From Thermoactinospora rubra (GTDB lineage Bacteria > Actinomycetota > Actinomycetes > Streptosporangiales > Streptosporangiaceae), in contig NZ_KZ084324.1 of assembly GCF_002093975.1 (NCBI RefSeq), forward strand, positions 428,438-492,437: a stretch of 64,000 bases of DNA, in the 5' to 3' direction. The translations under genes were made by a program, and so were the position numbers. This document shows positions 16,645 through 25,146 of this stretch, piece by piece (the stretch's first letter is position 1; each line of letters begins with the position of its first letter). Under the pieces are notes generated by a model. The model saw only the letters and a program-made list of their open reading frames with translations. It did no database searches and was not told the origin of the DNA.

Positions 16645-18054
16645 ATGGAGATCCTCGTCGCTGTCCTAGCGTTCGCCGGCGCGCTGCTCGCGGCGATCGC
16701 CGCCGGAGCATTGGCCCGCCGTCTGCGTGAGGAGGCGGAGGGGTGGCTGATCGCGTGGACCGTGGCGGCCGCCGGGCTGGCGCTGGCGCTGGGCGGCGTC
16801 GGCGTGGGCTCGCTGGTGGGCTTCGGCATGGGGACGTTCAAGGTCTTCCAGCTCGGCGGGGCGCTGCTGGCGCCGCTGTGGCTGGGCATCGGCCTGGTCC
16901 AGCTGCTGGCCGAGAAGGTGCCGGCGCGGTTCGCGGCGTGGCTGATCGGCATCGCCTCGACCGTCGTGCTGTCGGTCGTGGTGGTCTTCGACCCGGTGTC
17001 GAAGACCGAGGCGATGACCAAGAGCGTGCCGCACGCGGCCACGCACTGGCCGCCCATCTTCGCCGGTTACGCGCTGGCCGCCGCGCACGTGGCGGTGGCG
17101 CTCGTCATGGTCGGCGCGGTCGTCGTGGCGGCCCTGCGCTGGCGCACCGGCGACGACTACGACCTGGACAACCTGCACGCCACCCTGGTCATCGCGCCCT
17201 CGACGCTCGCCCTGCTCGGCGCGATGCGCTTCAGCGTGCCGGGGATCTTCACCACCGCGCTGCTGCTCGTCGCGGCGGCCGGCATCTGGTACTCCGTGCT
17301 GCGCCCCCTCGCGCCGTACGAGGACGAGGAGGAGGACGACATCCAGCCCGAACCGGCCCCGCGCCGCACCGAGACCCCGCAGCCGCCGCAGGCCCCGCCC
17401 GTGCGGCCCCGCCGTACCTCCGGGCTGGGTGACCTGGTGGCCGAGTACCGCGCCGCCGACCCGCTCGACTCCGGCCCGGCCACCGGCGTCTTCCTGGCCA
17501 ACGGGGTGACCTCCGGCGAGTACGGGATGACGTCCGGCGAGTACGGCAGGCACGGCGCGCCCCAGCCCCAGCCGATCCCCCAGCAGCCGATCCCCCAGCA
17601 GCCGATCCCCCAGCCGCCGCTTTCCCAGCCGCAGCGGCCCCAGCACCGGCAGCCGGACCTGGCCATGCCCGCGACCGGCGCGCTGTTCCCCGGCGCCGAG
17701 GTGTCGGCCGCCGCCTCCCGCCCCTCGCCCTCGATCTACGGCCTGCTGACCGTCTTCACGCTGATGGACGGCGCGGGCGCGGCGTTCGACCGGCTGGCCG
17801 AGGAGACGGTCGAGGCGGTACGGCGCAGCGAGCCCGACACGCTGGTCTACGTGTGCCACGGCGTCAAGTCGGCCCCGCTGCAGCGGATCGTCTACGAGCT
17901 CTACCGCGACGAGGTCGCCTACGCCGACCACCAGCGCCAGCCGCACGTGGAGCGGTTCGTCGCCGAGCGGCAGTCGCTGGTGCTGGCCACCAACGTGATC
18001 GAGCTCAACGTCAACGCCGCCAAGGTGATGCCGCTCCCGACGGCGCTGTTCTAG
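16645..18054 (+). CDS. Seven-TM membrane protein with C-terminal ABM-like domain
   Basis: This 469-residue protein has seven hydrophobic helices in residues 1-220, an acidic patch (DEEEDD, about 227-232) and a Pro/Gln-rich linker with TSGEYG and PIPQQ repeats (about 289-330). The soluble C-terminal domain (about 363-465) has the look of an antibiotic-biosynthesis-monooxygenase (ABM) alpha/beta barrel: GLLTVFTLMDGAGAAFDRLA, DTLVYVCHGV, YRDEVAYADHQRQPHVERF. ABM proteins oxidise quinol-like or aromatic substrates or bind haem; a fusion to a polytopic membrane domain is unusual. TGGAGG precedes ATG 16645. Membrane location beside haem and redox genes suggests a quinone or haem role, which is inference. 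Confidence 0.8.
   Translation: MEILVAVLAFAGALLAAIAAGALARRLREEAEGWLIAWTVAAAGLALALGGVGVGSLVGFGMGTFKVFQLGGALLAPLWLGIGLVQLLAEKVPARFAAWLIGIASTVVLSVVVVFDPVSKTEAMTKSVPHAATHWPPIFAGYALAAAHVAVALVMVGAVVVAALRWRTGDDYDLDNLHATLVIAPSTLALLGAMRFSVPGIFTTALLLVAAAGIWYSVLRPLAPYEDEEEDDIQPEPAPRRTETPQPPQAPPVRPRRTSGLGDLVAEYRAADPLDSGPATGVFLANGVTSGEYGMTSGEYGRHGAPQPQPIPQQPIPQQPIPQPPLSQPQRPQHRQPDLAMPATGALFPGAEVSAAASRPSPSIYGLLTVFTLMDGAGAAFDRLAEETVEAVRRSEPDTLVYVCHGVKSAPLQRIVYELYRDEVAYADHQRQPHVERFVAERQSLVLATNVIELNVNAAKVMPLPTALF
17569..17613 (+). repeat. Three perfect 15-bp tandem repeats coding QPIPQ
   Basis: CAGCCGATCCCCCAG is repeated three times in frame inside the 7-TM/ABM gene, giving the Pro/Gln linker. A shorter repeat coding TSGEYG twice lies just upstream (about 17509-17544). 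The repeats likely act as a flexible spacer, and copy number may vary between strains. Confidence 0.9.
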
Positions 18055-18057
18055 CTT

Positions 18058-18294
18058 CTAGGCGGTCAGCGCGGCCCTGAGCCGGTCCTCCGACACCCGC
18101 CAGAAGTCGTGCTGCACCCCGTCGACCAGCGTGACGGGGATCATCTCCCAGTACTTCTCCTGCAGCTCGGGCGAGGAGGTGATGTCGACCTCCTCCCAGG
18201 GGACGCCCAGCTCGCCGGCGACCCGGGCGATGATCTCCCGGGCGTCGTCGCACAGGTGGCAGCCGGGCTTGCCGAGCAAGGTGACGCGATGCAT
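18058..18294 (-). CDS. Glutaredoxin family protein
   Basis: The 78-residue thioredoxin-fold protein has the redox motif CHLC (residues 11-14, GKPGCHLCDDAREI), cis-Pro region EMIPVTLVDG and a short C-terminal helix. This matches the DUF836/glutaredoxin-like family (mycobacterial Rv0508) found next to hemA. I start at ATG 18294 (MHRVTLLGKPGC); a longer open frame to 18333 would overlap the Rex operator and is unlikely. It is divergent from rex, with the operator between, so NADH/NAD+ control is possible. Confidence 0.88.
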   Translation of the reverse strand: MHRVTLLGKPGCHLCDDAREIIARVAGELGVPWEEVDITSSPELQEKYWEMIPVTLVDGVQHDFWRVSEDRLRAALTA

Positions 18295-18317
18295 GCGTTC
18301 AAGGTTAGCCCGCGACT

Positions 18318-18346
18318 TTGTGCGTCGGTTCACAAAGGGATTAACC
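18318..18346 (+). promoter_or_regulatory. Rex operator overlapping predicted rex promoter
   Basis: TTGTGCGTCGGTTCACAA (18318-18335) matches the known Rex operator pattern TTGTG-N8-CACAA. Its first hexamer TTGTGC also reads as a -35 element, and TTAACC (18341-18346) lies exactly 17 bases downstream as a -10. Rex bound here would block RNA polymerase. The implied effect is autoregulation of rex and repression of the coupled hem genes when NAD+ is high, as in the rex-hemACD operon of Streptomyces coelicolor. Confidence 0.88.
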
Positions 18347-18413
18347 TGAAGGATGGTTCGATTTCGTTGACGCGACCCCGGGCACCGGTGTCGCCCTCAC
18401 GCTCTGGAGCTCC

Positions 18414-19109
18414 GTGTCCCGTCGCCCGTCCCCCACCCGTGATCCCCGCGGCATCCCCGAGGCGACGGTCGCGCGGTTGCCGCTGTACCTGCGGGCGCTG
18501 ACCGGGATGGCCGAGCGCGGGATCGCGACGGTGAGCTCGGAGGACCTGGCGACGGCCGCCGGGGTGAACTCGGCCAAGCTCCGCAAGGACCTGTCCCACC
18601 TGGGCTCGTACGGCACCCGCGGCGTCGGCTACGAGGTGGAGTACCTCGTCTACCAGATCTCCCGCGAGCTGGGCCTGACCCAGGACTGGGCGGTCGCGAT
18701 CGTGGGCGTCGGCAACCTGGGCCGCGCGCTGGCCAACTACGGGGGGTTCGTCTCGCGCGGCTTCCGGGTGGCGGCTTTGCTGGATGCCGACCCCGAAGTG
18801 GTGGGCGACACGATAGCGGGGTTGAATGTTGACCACATCGACGAACTGGAGGCCGTGATCAAGCGGCGCGGGGTGTCGATCGTGGTTCTGGCGACACCGG
18901 CGGCGGCCGCGCAGCAGGTGTGCGACCGCGTGGTGGCCGCGGGCGTGACCAGCATCCTGAACTTCGCCCCGGTCGTCCTCTCCGTGCCCGACGGCGTCGA
19001 GGTGCGTAAGGTCGACCTGTCGATCGAGCTGCAGATCCTTGCGTTCCACGAGCAACGCAAAGCGGATCGCGAAAGTGGGGGGCCAGTGATGGCCGTGGAG
19101 AGCCAATGA
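18414..19109 (+). CDS. rex: Redox-sensing transcriptional repressor Rex
   Basis: The 231-residue protein has an N-terminal winged helix (about 15-80) with the characteristic segment GVNSAKLRKDLSHLG (50-64) followed by SYGTRGVGYEV. A Rossmann domain follows with GVGNLGRAL (98-106) and FVSRGFRVAALLDADP. Rex senses the NADH/NAD+ ratio and releases DNA when NADH binds. The GTG start at 18414 has CTGGAG upstream. Its stop overlaps hemA ATG, and a Rex operator lies 79 bases before its start. A second operator at 40806 is a predicted target. Confidence 0.97.
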   Translation: MSRRPSPTRDPRGIPEATVARLPLYLRALTGMAERGIATVSSEDLATAAGVNSAKLRKDLSHLGSYGTRGVGYEVEYLVYQISRELGLTQDWAVAIVGVGNLGRALANYGGFVSRGFRVAALLDADPEVVGDTIAGLNVDHIDELEAVIKRRGVSIVVLATPAAAAQQVCDRVVAAGVTSILNFAPVVLSVPDGVEVRKVDLSIELQILAFHEQRKADRESGGPVMAVESQ

Positions 19110-20356
19110 GCGTTTTGGCGATCGGACTGAGCCACAGGAGCGCTCCTGTGGCGTTGCTCGAGCGCGTTTCCGTCTCCGGCGAGCGGCTGGAGAAGCTGCT
19201 CCACGACGTGCAGCAGGACGCCTGCGTCGCGGAGGCCATGGTGGTCTCGACCTGCAACAGGGTCGAGGTCTACGCGGCGGTGGACCGTTTCCACGCGGCC
19301 GTGACCGCGGTGACGGAGCTGCTGAGCAGGCACACCGGGGTCGCCGCCGAGGAGCTGACGCCGCACCTGTACGTCCACTACGAGGACCGCGCCGCCGAGC
19401 ACCTGTTCTCGGTGGTGTGCGGCCTGGACTCCATGGTGGTGGGCGAGGGCCAGATCCTCGGCCAGGTACGGCAGGCGCTCAAGCTGGCGCAGCAGCGCGG
19501 CACGGTCGGCGCGGTGCTCAACGAGCTGGTGCAGCAGGCGCTGCGCGTCGGCAAGCGCGCCCACACCGAGACCGACCTGGACCTGGCCGGCGCCTCCCTG
19601 GTCACCGCGGGCCTGCAGCTGGGCGGCCCGGTCGAGGGCAAGCGGGCGCTGGTGGTGGGCGCCGGGTCCATGAGCGGCCTGGCCGTGGCGACGCTGGCCC
19701 GCGCGGGCGTGGGCGAGATCGTCGTGGCCAACCGGACCCACGAGCGTGCCGTACGGCTGGCGGAGTCGGTCGGCGGTCGCGCGATCAGGCTGGAGGAGAT
19801 CGATCTGGCGCAGGTCGACCTGGTGGTCAGCTGCACCGGCGCGGGCCGCCATGTGATCACCCCCGCCATGGTGAAGGGCCCGCTCGTCCTGCTCGACCTG
19901 GCGATGCCGCACGACGTCGACCCCGCGGTGCGGGAGCTGCCCGGCGTGACCCTGATCGACCTGGAGACGATCAAGGAGTCGGGCGTCGGCGCTCGCGGGG
20001 ACGAGGCGGTCCAGGCCGTGCGTAGGCTGGTGGCCGAGGAACTGCAGGCGTATCTGAGCGCCGAGCGGGCGGCCAGGGTCACCCCGACGGTCGTGGCGTT
20101 GCGCAGCAAGGCCGCCGACGTGGTGGAGGCGGAGCTGGGCCGGCTGATGACGCGCCTGCCGGACCTCGACGACCGGGCCAGGGACGAGGTGGCCCAGACG
20201 GTTCGCCGTGTCGTGGACAAGTTGCTCCACGAGCCGACCGTGCGTGTCAAGCGGCTCGCGACCTCGCCCGCGGGCGACCATTATGCGGAGGCCCTCCGAG
20301 AGCTGTTCGATCTCGATCCGAAGGTGCCGGAGGCCGTCAGGGAGGTGGAGCTGTGA
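19106..20356 (+). CDS. hemA: Glutamyl-tRNA reductase
   Basis: The 416-residue enzyme reduces glutamyl-tRNA(Glu) with NADPH to glutamate-1-semialdehyde, the first committed haem step in the C5 pathway. Visible features are the catalytic Cys50 in VVSTCNRVEVYA, the second conserved block SVVCGLDSMVVGEGQILGQV, the NADPH-binding region VVGAGSMSGLAVATL and a C-terminal dimerisation helix domain. It overlaps rex by 4 bases and hemC by 4 bases, so expression follows the Rex-controlled promoter. Length is normal. Confidence 0.97.
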   Translation: MSVLAIGLSHRSAPVALLERVSVSGERLEKLLHDVQQDACVAEAMVVSTCNRVEVYAAVDRFHAAVTAVTELLSRHTGVAAEELTPHLYVHYEDRAAEHLFSVVCGLDSMVVGEGQILGQVRQALKLAQQRGTVGAVLNELVQQALRVGKRAHTETDLDLAGASLVTAGLQLGGPVEGKRALVVGAGSMSGLAVATLARAGVGEIVVANRTHERAVRLAESVGGRAIRLEEIDLAQVDLVVSCTGAGRHVITPAMVKGPLVLLDLAMPHDVDPAVRELPGVTLIDLETIKESGVGARGDEAVQAVRRLVAEELQAYLSAERAARVTPTVVALRSKAADVVEAELGRLMTRLPDLDDRARDEVAQTVRRVVDKLLHEPTVRVKRLATSPAGDHYAEALRELFDLDPKVPEAVREVEL

Positions 20357-21294
20357 CGCCACAGCCGACGCAGCTGTCAGTGCAGCGGCCGGCGCTGCGC
20401 CTGGGGACCCGGCGCAGCCTCATGGCGACCAGCCAGTCCCAGATGGTCGCCGACGCCTACACCGCGCACACCGGGCGGGCCGTCGAGCTGGTGGGCATCA
20501 CCACGTTCGGCGACGTGACCAAGGCCCATCTCGCGCAGCTCGGCGGCACGGGCGTGTTCGTCAGCGCGCTGCGCGACGCGCTGGTCGAGGGCACCGTCGA
20601 CTTCGCCGTCCACTCCCTCAAGGACCTGCCCACCAAGCCCGACGAGCGCTTCACGCTGGCCGCGATCCCGGCCCGCCACGACCACCGCGACGCCCTCGTG
20701 GGCCACGCCAAGCTGGCCGACCTGCCGCCGGGCGCGAGGGTCGGCACCGGGTCGCCCCGGCGCGTCGCCATGCTGCGCGCGCTGCGGCCCGACCTGGAGT
20801 ACGTCCCGATCAGGGGCAACGCCGACACCCGCATCGGCAAGGTGCACAGCGGCGAGCTGGACGCGGTCGTGCTGGCCGCCGCGGGGCTGGCCAGGATCGG
20901 CAGGGAGGCCGAGATCGTCCAGATCTTCGAGGTCGAGGAGCTGCTCCCGGCCCCCGGGCAGGGGGCGCTCGCGGTGGAGTGCCTGGCCGGCCGCGCCGAC
21001 CTTGTCGACCTCCTGGCCGTGCTCGACGATCCGCTGACCCGTTCCGCGGTGACCGCGGAACGCACCGTGCTGGCCGCGCTCGAGGCCGGATGCTCGGCCC
21101 CGGTCGGCGCCCACGCCGTCGACGACGGCAGCACCCTGAACCTCACCGCCACGGTCGTCGCCCTCGACGGCGCCCGTGCGGTGCGCAAGTCCGCCGCCGG
21201 TCCCTCGTCCGACCCCAGCGCCCTGGGCCGCGAGCTCGCGGCCCGGATGCTGGCGGAGGGGGCCGACAGACTGATGGGGGAGCATTCCCAGTGA
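20353..21294 (+). CDS. hemC: Hydroxymethylbilane synthase (porphobilinogen deaminase)
   Basis: The 313-residue enzyme polymerises four porphobilinogens. Motifs: LRLGTRRSLMATSQSQ, active-site Asp in VHSLKDLPT (about 87-95), GTGSPRRVAML, VPIRGNADTRIGK, and the dipyrromethane-cofactor Cys247 in ALEAGCSAPVGAHA. GTG 20353 overlaps the hemA stop (GTGA), and the gene ends with overlap on the hemD GTG. All key residues are present, so full activity is expected. Confidence 0.97.
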   Translation: MTPQPTQLSVQRPALRLGTRRSLMATSQSQMVADAYTAHTGRAVELVGITTFGDVTKAHLAQLGGTGVFVSALRDALVEGTVDFAVHSLKDLPTKPDERFTLAAIPARHDHRDALVGHAKLADLPPGARVGTGSPRRVAMLRALRPDLEYVPIRGNADTRIGKVHSGELDAVVLAAAGLARIGREAEIVQIFEVEELLPAPGQGALAVECLAGRADLVDLLAVLDDPLTRSAVTAERTVLAALEAGCSAPVGAHAVDDGSTLNLTATVVALDGARAVRKSAAGPSSDPSALGRELAARMLAEGADRLMGEHSQ

Positions 21295-22838
21295 GCTCCG
21301 AAAGTCCGACCTCCGGGTTCGTAGCGTTCGTGGGGGCGGGTCCCGGCGACCCGGACCTGCTCACGCTGCGCGGCGCCGAGCTGCTGGCCAAGGCCGACGC
21401 CGTGGTCCTGGACCACGAGTCGCTCCGCCCGCTGCTGCGCCACTGCCGCCAGGGCGTGGAAGTGCTCGACGGCGGCGCCGGCTGGGTGGCCCAGGCCGCG
21501 GCCGGCAAGCGCGTCGTGCGCCTGTGCGAGGGCGATCCCATGCTGTTCTCCTCGATCACCGAGGAGGCCGCCGCCTGTGCCGCCGCCGAGGTGGACTTCG
21601 AGATCGTGCCCGGCGTCCCGCCCGCGACCGCCGTACTGGCCTACGCCGGCATCCCGCCGGCGACGGCCGTACCGGAGTTCAGGATCGTCGACGCCGCGCA
21701 GGAGCAGGACTGGGCCGCGCACGCCACCTGCCCCGGCACACTCGTCGTCTACAACGGCCTGGACCAGGCCGTGGCGATCGGCAAGACGCTGGTCGCGCAC
21801 GGCAAGCCCGACACCACGCCGGTGGCGGTCAGCGCCTCCGGCACCACCACCGAGCAGCACACCGTCGTGTCCACGCTGGGCCGGCTCCAGGCCGACCTCA
21901 AGCACGCCGCGCTCGGCGAGCCCGCGCTCATCGTCGTGGGCGAGGCGGTGGGCCAGCGCGAGCGGCTGTCGTGGTTCGAGACCAAGCCGCTGTTCGGCTG
22001 GCGGGTGCTCGTGCCGCGCACCAAGGAGCAGGCGGCGGGCCTGTCGGAGCAGCTGCGCTCCTACGGCGCGGTGCCCGAGGAGGTGCCGACCATCTCGGTG
22101 GAGCCGCCGCGCACTCCGCAGCAGATGGACCGCGCCATCAAGGGCCTGGTCACCGGGCGCTACGAGTGGGTGGCCTTCACCAGTGCCAACGCCGTCAAGG
22201 CGATCAGGGAGAAGTTCGAGGAGTACGGCCTGGACGCCCGCGCGTTCGCCGGGCTGAAGGTGGCGGCCGTGGGCGAGGCCACGGCCAGGGCACTGGTGGA
22301 GTTCGGCGTCAAGCCCGACCTGCTGCCCACCGGCGAGCAGTCCTCCGAGGGCCTGCTGGCCGAGTGGCCGCCGTACGACTCGATGCTCGACCCGATCAAC
22401 CGGGTGCTGCTGCCGCGCGCCGACATCGCCACCGACACGCTGATCGCCGGCCTGACCGAGCTGGGCTGGGAGTGCGACGACGTGACCGCCTACCGCACGG
22501 TCCGCGCCGCGCCGCCGCCCGCGCCCATCCGCGAGGCCATCAAGGGCGGCGGGTTCGACGCGGTGCTGTTCACCTCCTCCTCGACGGTCAGGAACCTGGT
22601 GGGCATCGCGGGCAAGCCGCACAACGTCACGGTGATCGCGGTCATCGGGCCGCAGACCGCCAAGACGGCCGAGGAGTTCGGGCTGCGCGTGGACGTCATG
22701 GCGGACAAGCCTTCGGCTTCGGCCCTCGCGGCGGCCCTGGCCGAGTACGGTCAGAAGAGACGCCAGGCCGCCCTCGCGGCGGGCGACGTGCCGAGGCGGC
22801 CCTCCCAGACGCGCCGCCGCAAGAGGGGAGCCCTATGA
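21291..22838 (+). CDS. hemD: Uroporphyrinogen-III C-methyltransferase / uroporphyrinogen-III synthase fusion
   Basis: This 515-residue fusion has an N-terminal SAM-dependent methyltransferase (SUMT/CobA) domain (about 1-230; [24 protein letters not shown]) and a C-terminal HemD domain (about 240-500; [46 protein letters not shown]). HemD closes hydroxymethylbilane to uroporphyrinogen III, while SUMT would divert it to sirohaem/cobalamin. The SUMT half has shortened or altered motifs relative to standalone CobA, so its activity is less certain. GTG 21291 is supported by GGGGGAG upstream. Fusion of this kind is normal in actinobacteria. Confidence 0.93.
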   Translation: MSSESPTSGFVAFVGAGPGDPDLLTLRGAELLAKADAVVLDHESLRPLLRHCRQGVEVLDGGAGWVAQAAAGKRVVRLCEGDPMLFSSITEEAAACAAAEVDFEIVPGVPPATAVLAYAGIPPATAVPEFRIVDAAQEQDWAAHATCPGTLVVYNGLDQAVAIGKTLVAHGKPDTTPVAVSASGTTTEQHTVVSTLGRLQADLKHAALGEPALIVVGEAVGQRERLSWFETKPLFGWRVLVPRTKEQAAGLSEQLRSYGAVPEEVPTISVEPPRTPQQMDRAIKGLVTGRYEWVAFTSANAVKAIREKFEEYGLDARAFAGLKVAAVGEATARALVEFGVKPDLLPTGEQSSEGLLAEWPPYDSMLDPINRVLLPRADIATDTLIAGLTELGWECDDVTAYRTVRAAPPPAPIREAIKGGGFDAVLFTSSSTVRNLVGIAGKPHNVTVIAVIGPQTAKTAEEFGLRVDVMADKPSASALAAALAEYGQKRRQAALAAGDVPRRPSQTRRRKRGAL

Positions 22839-22882
22839 GCAACAGCACCGCCGCGCCCGCCACGACGCGGGAGCCGGCATGA
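22835..22882 (+). CDS. 15-codon coupling peptide between hemD and hemB
   Basis: ATG 22835 overlaps the hemD stop, and its own TGA (22880-22882) overlaps the hemB ATG. The peptide reads [25 protein letters not shown] lies just upstream as a strong ribosome site. It would let ribosomes pass from hemD into hemB by two successive ATGA-type junctions. It may be only a translational bridge, not a functional peptide. Confidence 0.5.
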   Translation: MSNSTAAPATTREPA

Positions 22883-23862
22883 GCGCCCAGTTCCCGGCCG
22901 CCCGGCCGCGCAGGCTGCGCCGTACACCCGCGATGCGGCGGCTGGTCACCGGCGTGTGGCTGCATCCGGAGCAGCTGATCCTGCCGGTGTTCGTCAAGGA
23001 GGGCATCGCCGAGCCGCAGCCGGTCGCGTCGATGCCGGGCGTCGTCCAGCACACCCGCGACTCGCTGCGCAAGGCCGCGCACGAGGCGGCCGCGGCGGGC
23101 GTGGGCGGCATCATGATCTTCGGCGTCCCCGAGGAGAAGGACGCCTTCGGCTCGGCCGCCGACGACCCCGACGGCATCACCCAGGCGGCCCTGCGCGACG
23201 TGGTGGCCGAGGTCGGCGACGCGCTCGTGGTGGGCGCCGACACGTGCCTGGACGAGGTCACCGACCACGGGCACTGCGGCGTGCTGACCGACTCGGGCGA
23301 GGTCGACAACGACGCCACCCTGGAGCGCTACGCCGCCATGGCCGTCGCCCAGGCCCGCGCCGGCTCGCAGCTCGTGGCGCCGAGCGGGATGATGGACGGC
23401 CAGGTCAGGGCCATCCGGCGGGCGCTCGACGCGGCCGGCTTCGCCAACGTGCCGATCATGGCCTACTCGGTCAAGTACGCCTCCGGCTTCTACGGCCCGT
23501 TCAGGGACGCGGTCGAGACGCCGAAGAACTTCGGCGACCGCAAGGCCTACCAGCAGGACCCGGCAGGGCCGGTCGGCGAGGCGCTGCGCGAGGTGCGGCT
23601 GGACCTCGACGAGGGCGCCGACATCGTCATGGTCAAGCCGGCGCTGGCCTACCTCGACATCCTGCGCCAGGTGCGCGACGCGGTGGACGTGCCGGTGGCC
23701 GCCTACCAGGTCAGCGGCGAGTACGCGATGATCGAGGCGGCGGCGGCCAACGGCTGGATCGACCGGGAGCGGGCCATCATGGAGTCGCTGGTCGCGATCC
23801 GCCGCGCGGGCGCCGACATGATCTTGACGTATTGGGCCACCGAGGTGGCGCGACGCCTCTAA
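22879..23862 (+). CDS. hemB: Delta-aminolevulinic acid dehydratase (porphobilinogen synthase)
   Basis: The 327-residue enzyme condenses two 5-aminolevulinates. Schiff-base lysines are Lys199 ([13 protein letters not shown]) and Lys253 ([10 protein letters not shown]). The metal region reads [15 protein letters not shown]: two Cys (123, 133) remain, but the middle Cys of the zinc CxC pattern is Asp. This is the actinobacterial variant lying between Zn- and Mg-type enzymes. Start ATG 22879 overlaps the short coupling peptide stop. It closes the rex-hemACDB operon; the next gene is 153 bases away. Confidence 0.96.
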   Translation: MSAQFPAARPRRLRRTPAMRRLVTGVWLHPEQLILPVFVKEGIAEPQPVASMPGVVQHTRDSLRKAAHEAAAAGVGGIMIFGVPEEKDAFGSAADDPDGITQAALRDVVAEVGDALVVGADTCLDEVTDHGHCGVLTDSGEVDNDATLERYAAMAVAQARAGSQLVAPSGMMDGQVRAIRRALDAAGFANVPIMAYSVKYASGFYGPFRDAVETPKNFGDRKAYQQDPAGPVGEALREVRLDLDEGADIVMVKPALAYLDILRQVRDAVDVPVAAYQVSGEYAMIEAAAANGWIDRERAIMESLVAIRRAGADMILTYWATEVARRL

Positions 23863-24015
23863 CGGGGGGTTTCGCGATCGCATGGGAAGCCTGTGCGTTA
23901 GAGTGCACAGACAAGTGCGGGTGTGTCCTTTTGCAGCAGACTCCTCGTGTGCGTGTATGCCCGGAGTCGGGGGACAGCTCAGGTCGCGCGCGGAACAAAC
24001 GGGAGGAGATGAGGC

Positions 24016-24642
24016 ATGGTCGGCGTACCACTCGCCAGGCGCAGCAGGAAACGGGCCCATCCGACACGCCTCGACTCCGTCCTCGGATACGCGGCGCTCG
24101 GCTGGCCCTGTGTCCCGGGCGCGCATCCCCTGCGTCGCGGCCCCCGCGCGTGTTCCTGTGACCGCGTGGGCTGTCCCAGCCCCGGTCAGCACCCGCTCTC
24201 GCCCGCCTGGCACATGCAGGCCACGACGGACACCGCGCTGCTCACCCGCTGGTGGCAGCGCGACCCCGAGGCGAACGTGATCCTGCCCACGGGCCGCGTG
24301 TTCGACGTCTTCGACGTACCGCTCACGCTCGGGATGCCCGCCCTGGCCCGCATGGACGCCGCCCACCTGCACACCGGCCCGGTCGCCGCCAACGGCGACC
24401 GGGTGCTGTTTTTCGTGGCCACGAGGGGCAACCCGGAGGACGAGGACGAGTGGTGGACGTGCAGCCTCGACTGCACGCCCGCGGAGATCGACAGCACGCC
24501 CGGCGTGCGCTGGCACTGCCGTGACAGCTACGTGCTGGCTCCGCCCTCGATGCTCCCCTCGGGCCGGCCGTGTTCGTGGCTGCGGCCACCCGACGGCCGC
24601 CCGCTCCCCGACCCGCTCCGGGTCCTCGACTTCCTTGTTTGA
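24016..24642 (+). CDS. Prim-pol (AEP) N-terminal domain-like protein, probably catalytically degenerate
   Basis: The 208-residue protein resembles the N-terminal part of bifunctional DNA primase/polymerase proteins. It has AALGWPCVPGAHPL, a Cys cluster (C46, C48, C53 with H59: ACSCDRVGCPSPGQHP), WHMQATTDTALLTRWW and NVILPTGRVFDVFDVP. The catalytic hDh signature of archaeo-eukaryotic primases appears as FDVFD without the usual G-I-D-x-D geometry, and there is no helicase half. Stand-alone copies are common in Streptosporangiales chromosomes. GGGAGGAG precedes ATG 24016. Its function is unknown; DNA or nucleotide binding is plausible. Confidence 0.75.
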   Translation: MVGVPLARRSRKRAHPTRLDSVLGYAALGWPCVPGAHPLRRGPRACSCDRVGCPSPGQHPLSPAWHMQATTDTALLTRWWQRDPEANVILPTGRVFDVFDVPLTLGMPALARMDAAHLHTGPVAANGDRVLFFVATRGNPEDEDEWWTCSLDCTPAEIDSTPGVRWHCRDSYVLAPPSMLPSGRPCSWLRPPDGRPLPDPLRVLDFLV

Positions 24643-24684
24643 TTTGCCGCGCTCCGCTCGGCTGCTCGGGGCGCCCCTCGCGTC

Positions 24685-25113
24685 TTAGCCCAGCTTGGCC
24701 GGGGGCCAGCCGTGGCCCCAGCCGCCCTGCACCATCGTCTGGAAGCCCCAGCCGTCGGCCGTGCGCACGAGCAGGTCGGCGTAGTGCATGCCGTGCTCCT
24801 CGTCCACGGTCTCCACGACGACGAGGTTCGGGCTGAGGAAGTGCGGCGTCCGCTTCGGCTTGAGCCCCGCCGCGCCCTCGCCCATGGCCTGCCGCATCGT
24901 CTCCAGGTATTCCTCCCTGGTCCACTGCCGCACCGCGCCGTAGCCGCCGGGCACGTCGGTCGCCAGGTTCATCGGGAAGATCGCCATGTCCGCGAGCCTG
25001 TCCACCTCGCCCTTGGCGGCGAGGGCGTCGTATTCGGCGAACCACTGCTCGATGCTCTGGAGGTCTTCGGTGGTGGGTGTGTATCGCATGCCGTACAACG
25101 TACCGTACGCCAT
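24685..25113 (-). CDS. SnoaL/NTF2-like domain protein
   Basis: The 142-residue single-domain protein has the cone-shaped NTF2-like pattern: an N-terminal helix ([20 protein letters not shown]), then [14 protein letters not shown] and later strands [18 protein letters not shown] and [13 protein letters not shown]. Members act as small-molecule isomerases or binding subunits; no catalytic dyad is assignable. ATG 25113 has GGAG at a good distance; ATG 25089 is an alternative. The first eight codons overlap a GTAC-rich near-palindrome (25089-25111). It diverges from hemL, whose start lies 33 bases away. Confidence 0.72.
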   Translation of the reverse strand: MAYGTLYGMRYTPTTEDLQSIEQWFAEYDALAAKGEVDRLADMAIFPMNLATDVPGGYGAVRQWTREEYLETMRQAMGEGAAGLKPKRTPHFLSPNLVVVETVDEEHGMHYADLLVRTADGWGFQTMVQGGWGHGWPPAKLG

Positions 25114-25146
25114 ACGACTCCGGCAACTCCCACTAGGCTGAAAGGC

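Noticed and set aside
17569..17613. CRISPR-like short repeats
   Set aside because: The 15-bp units are directly adjacent without spacers, in frame, and code for a QPIPQ linker.
25089..25111. GTAC-rich near-palindrome at the SnoaL-like gene start as an operator
   Set aside because: It is within the first codons of the gene, imperfect and easily produced by the codons used; no regulator candidate is adjacent.
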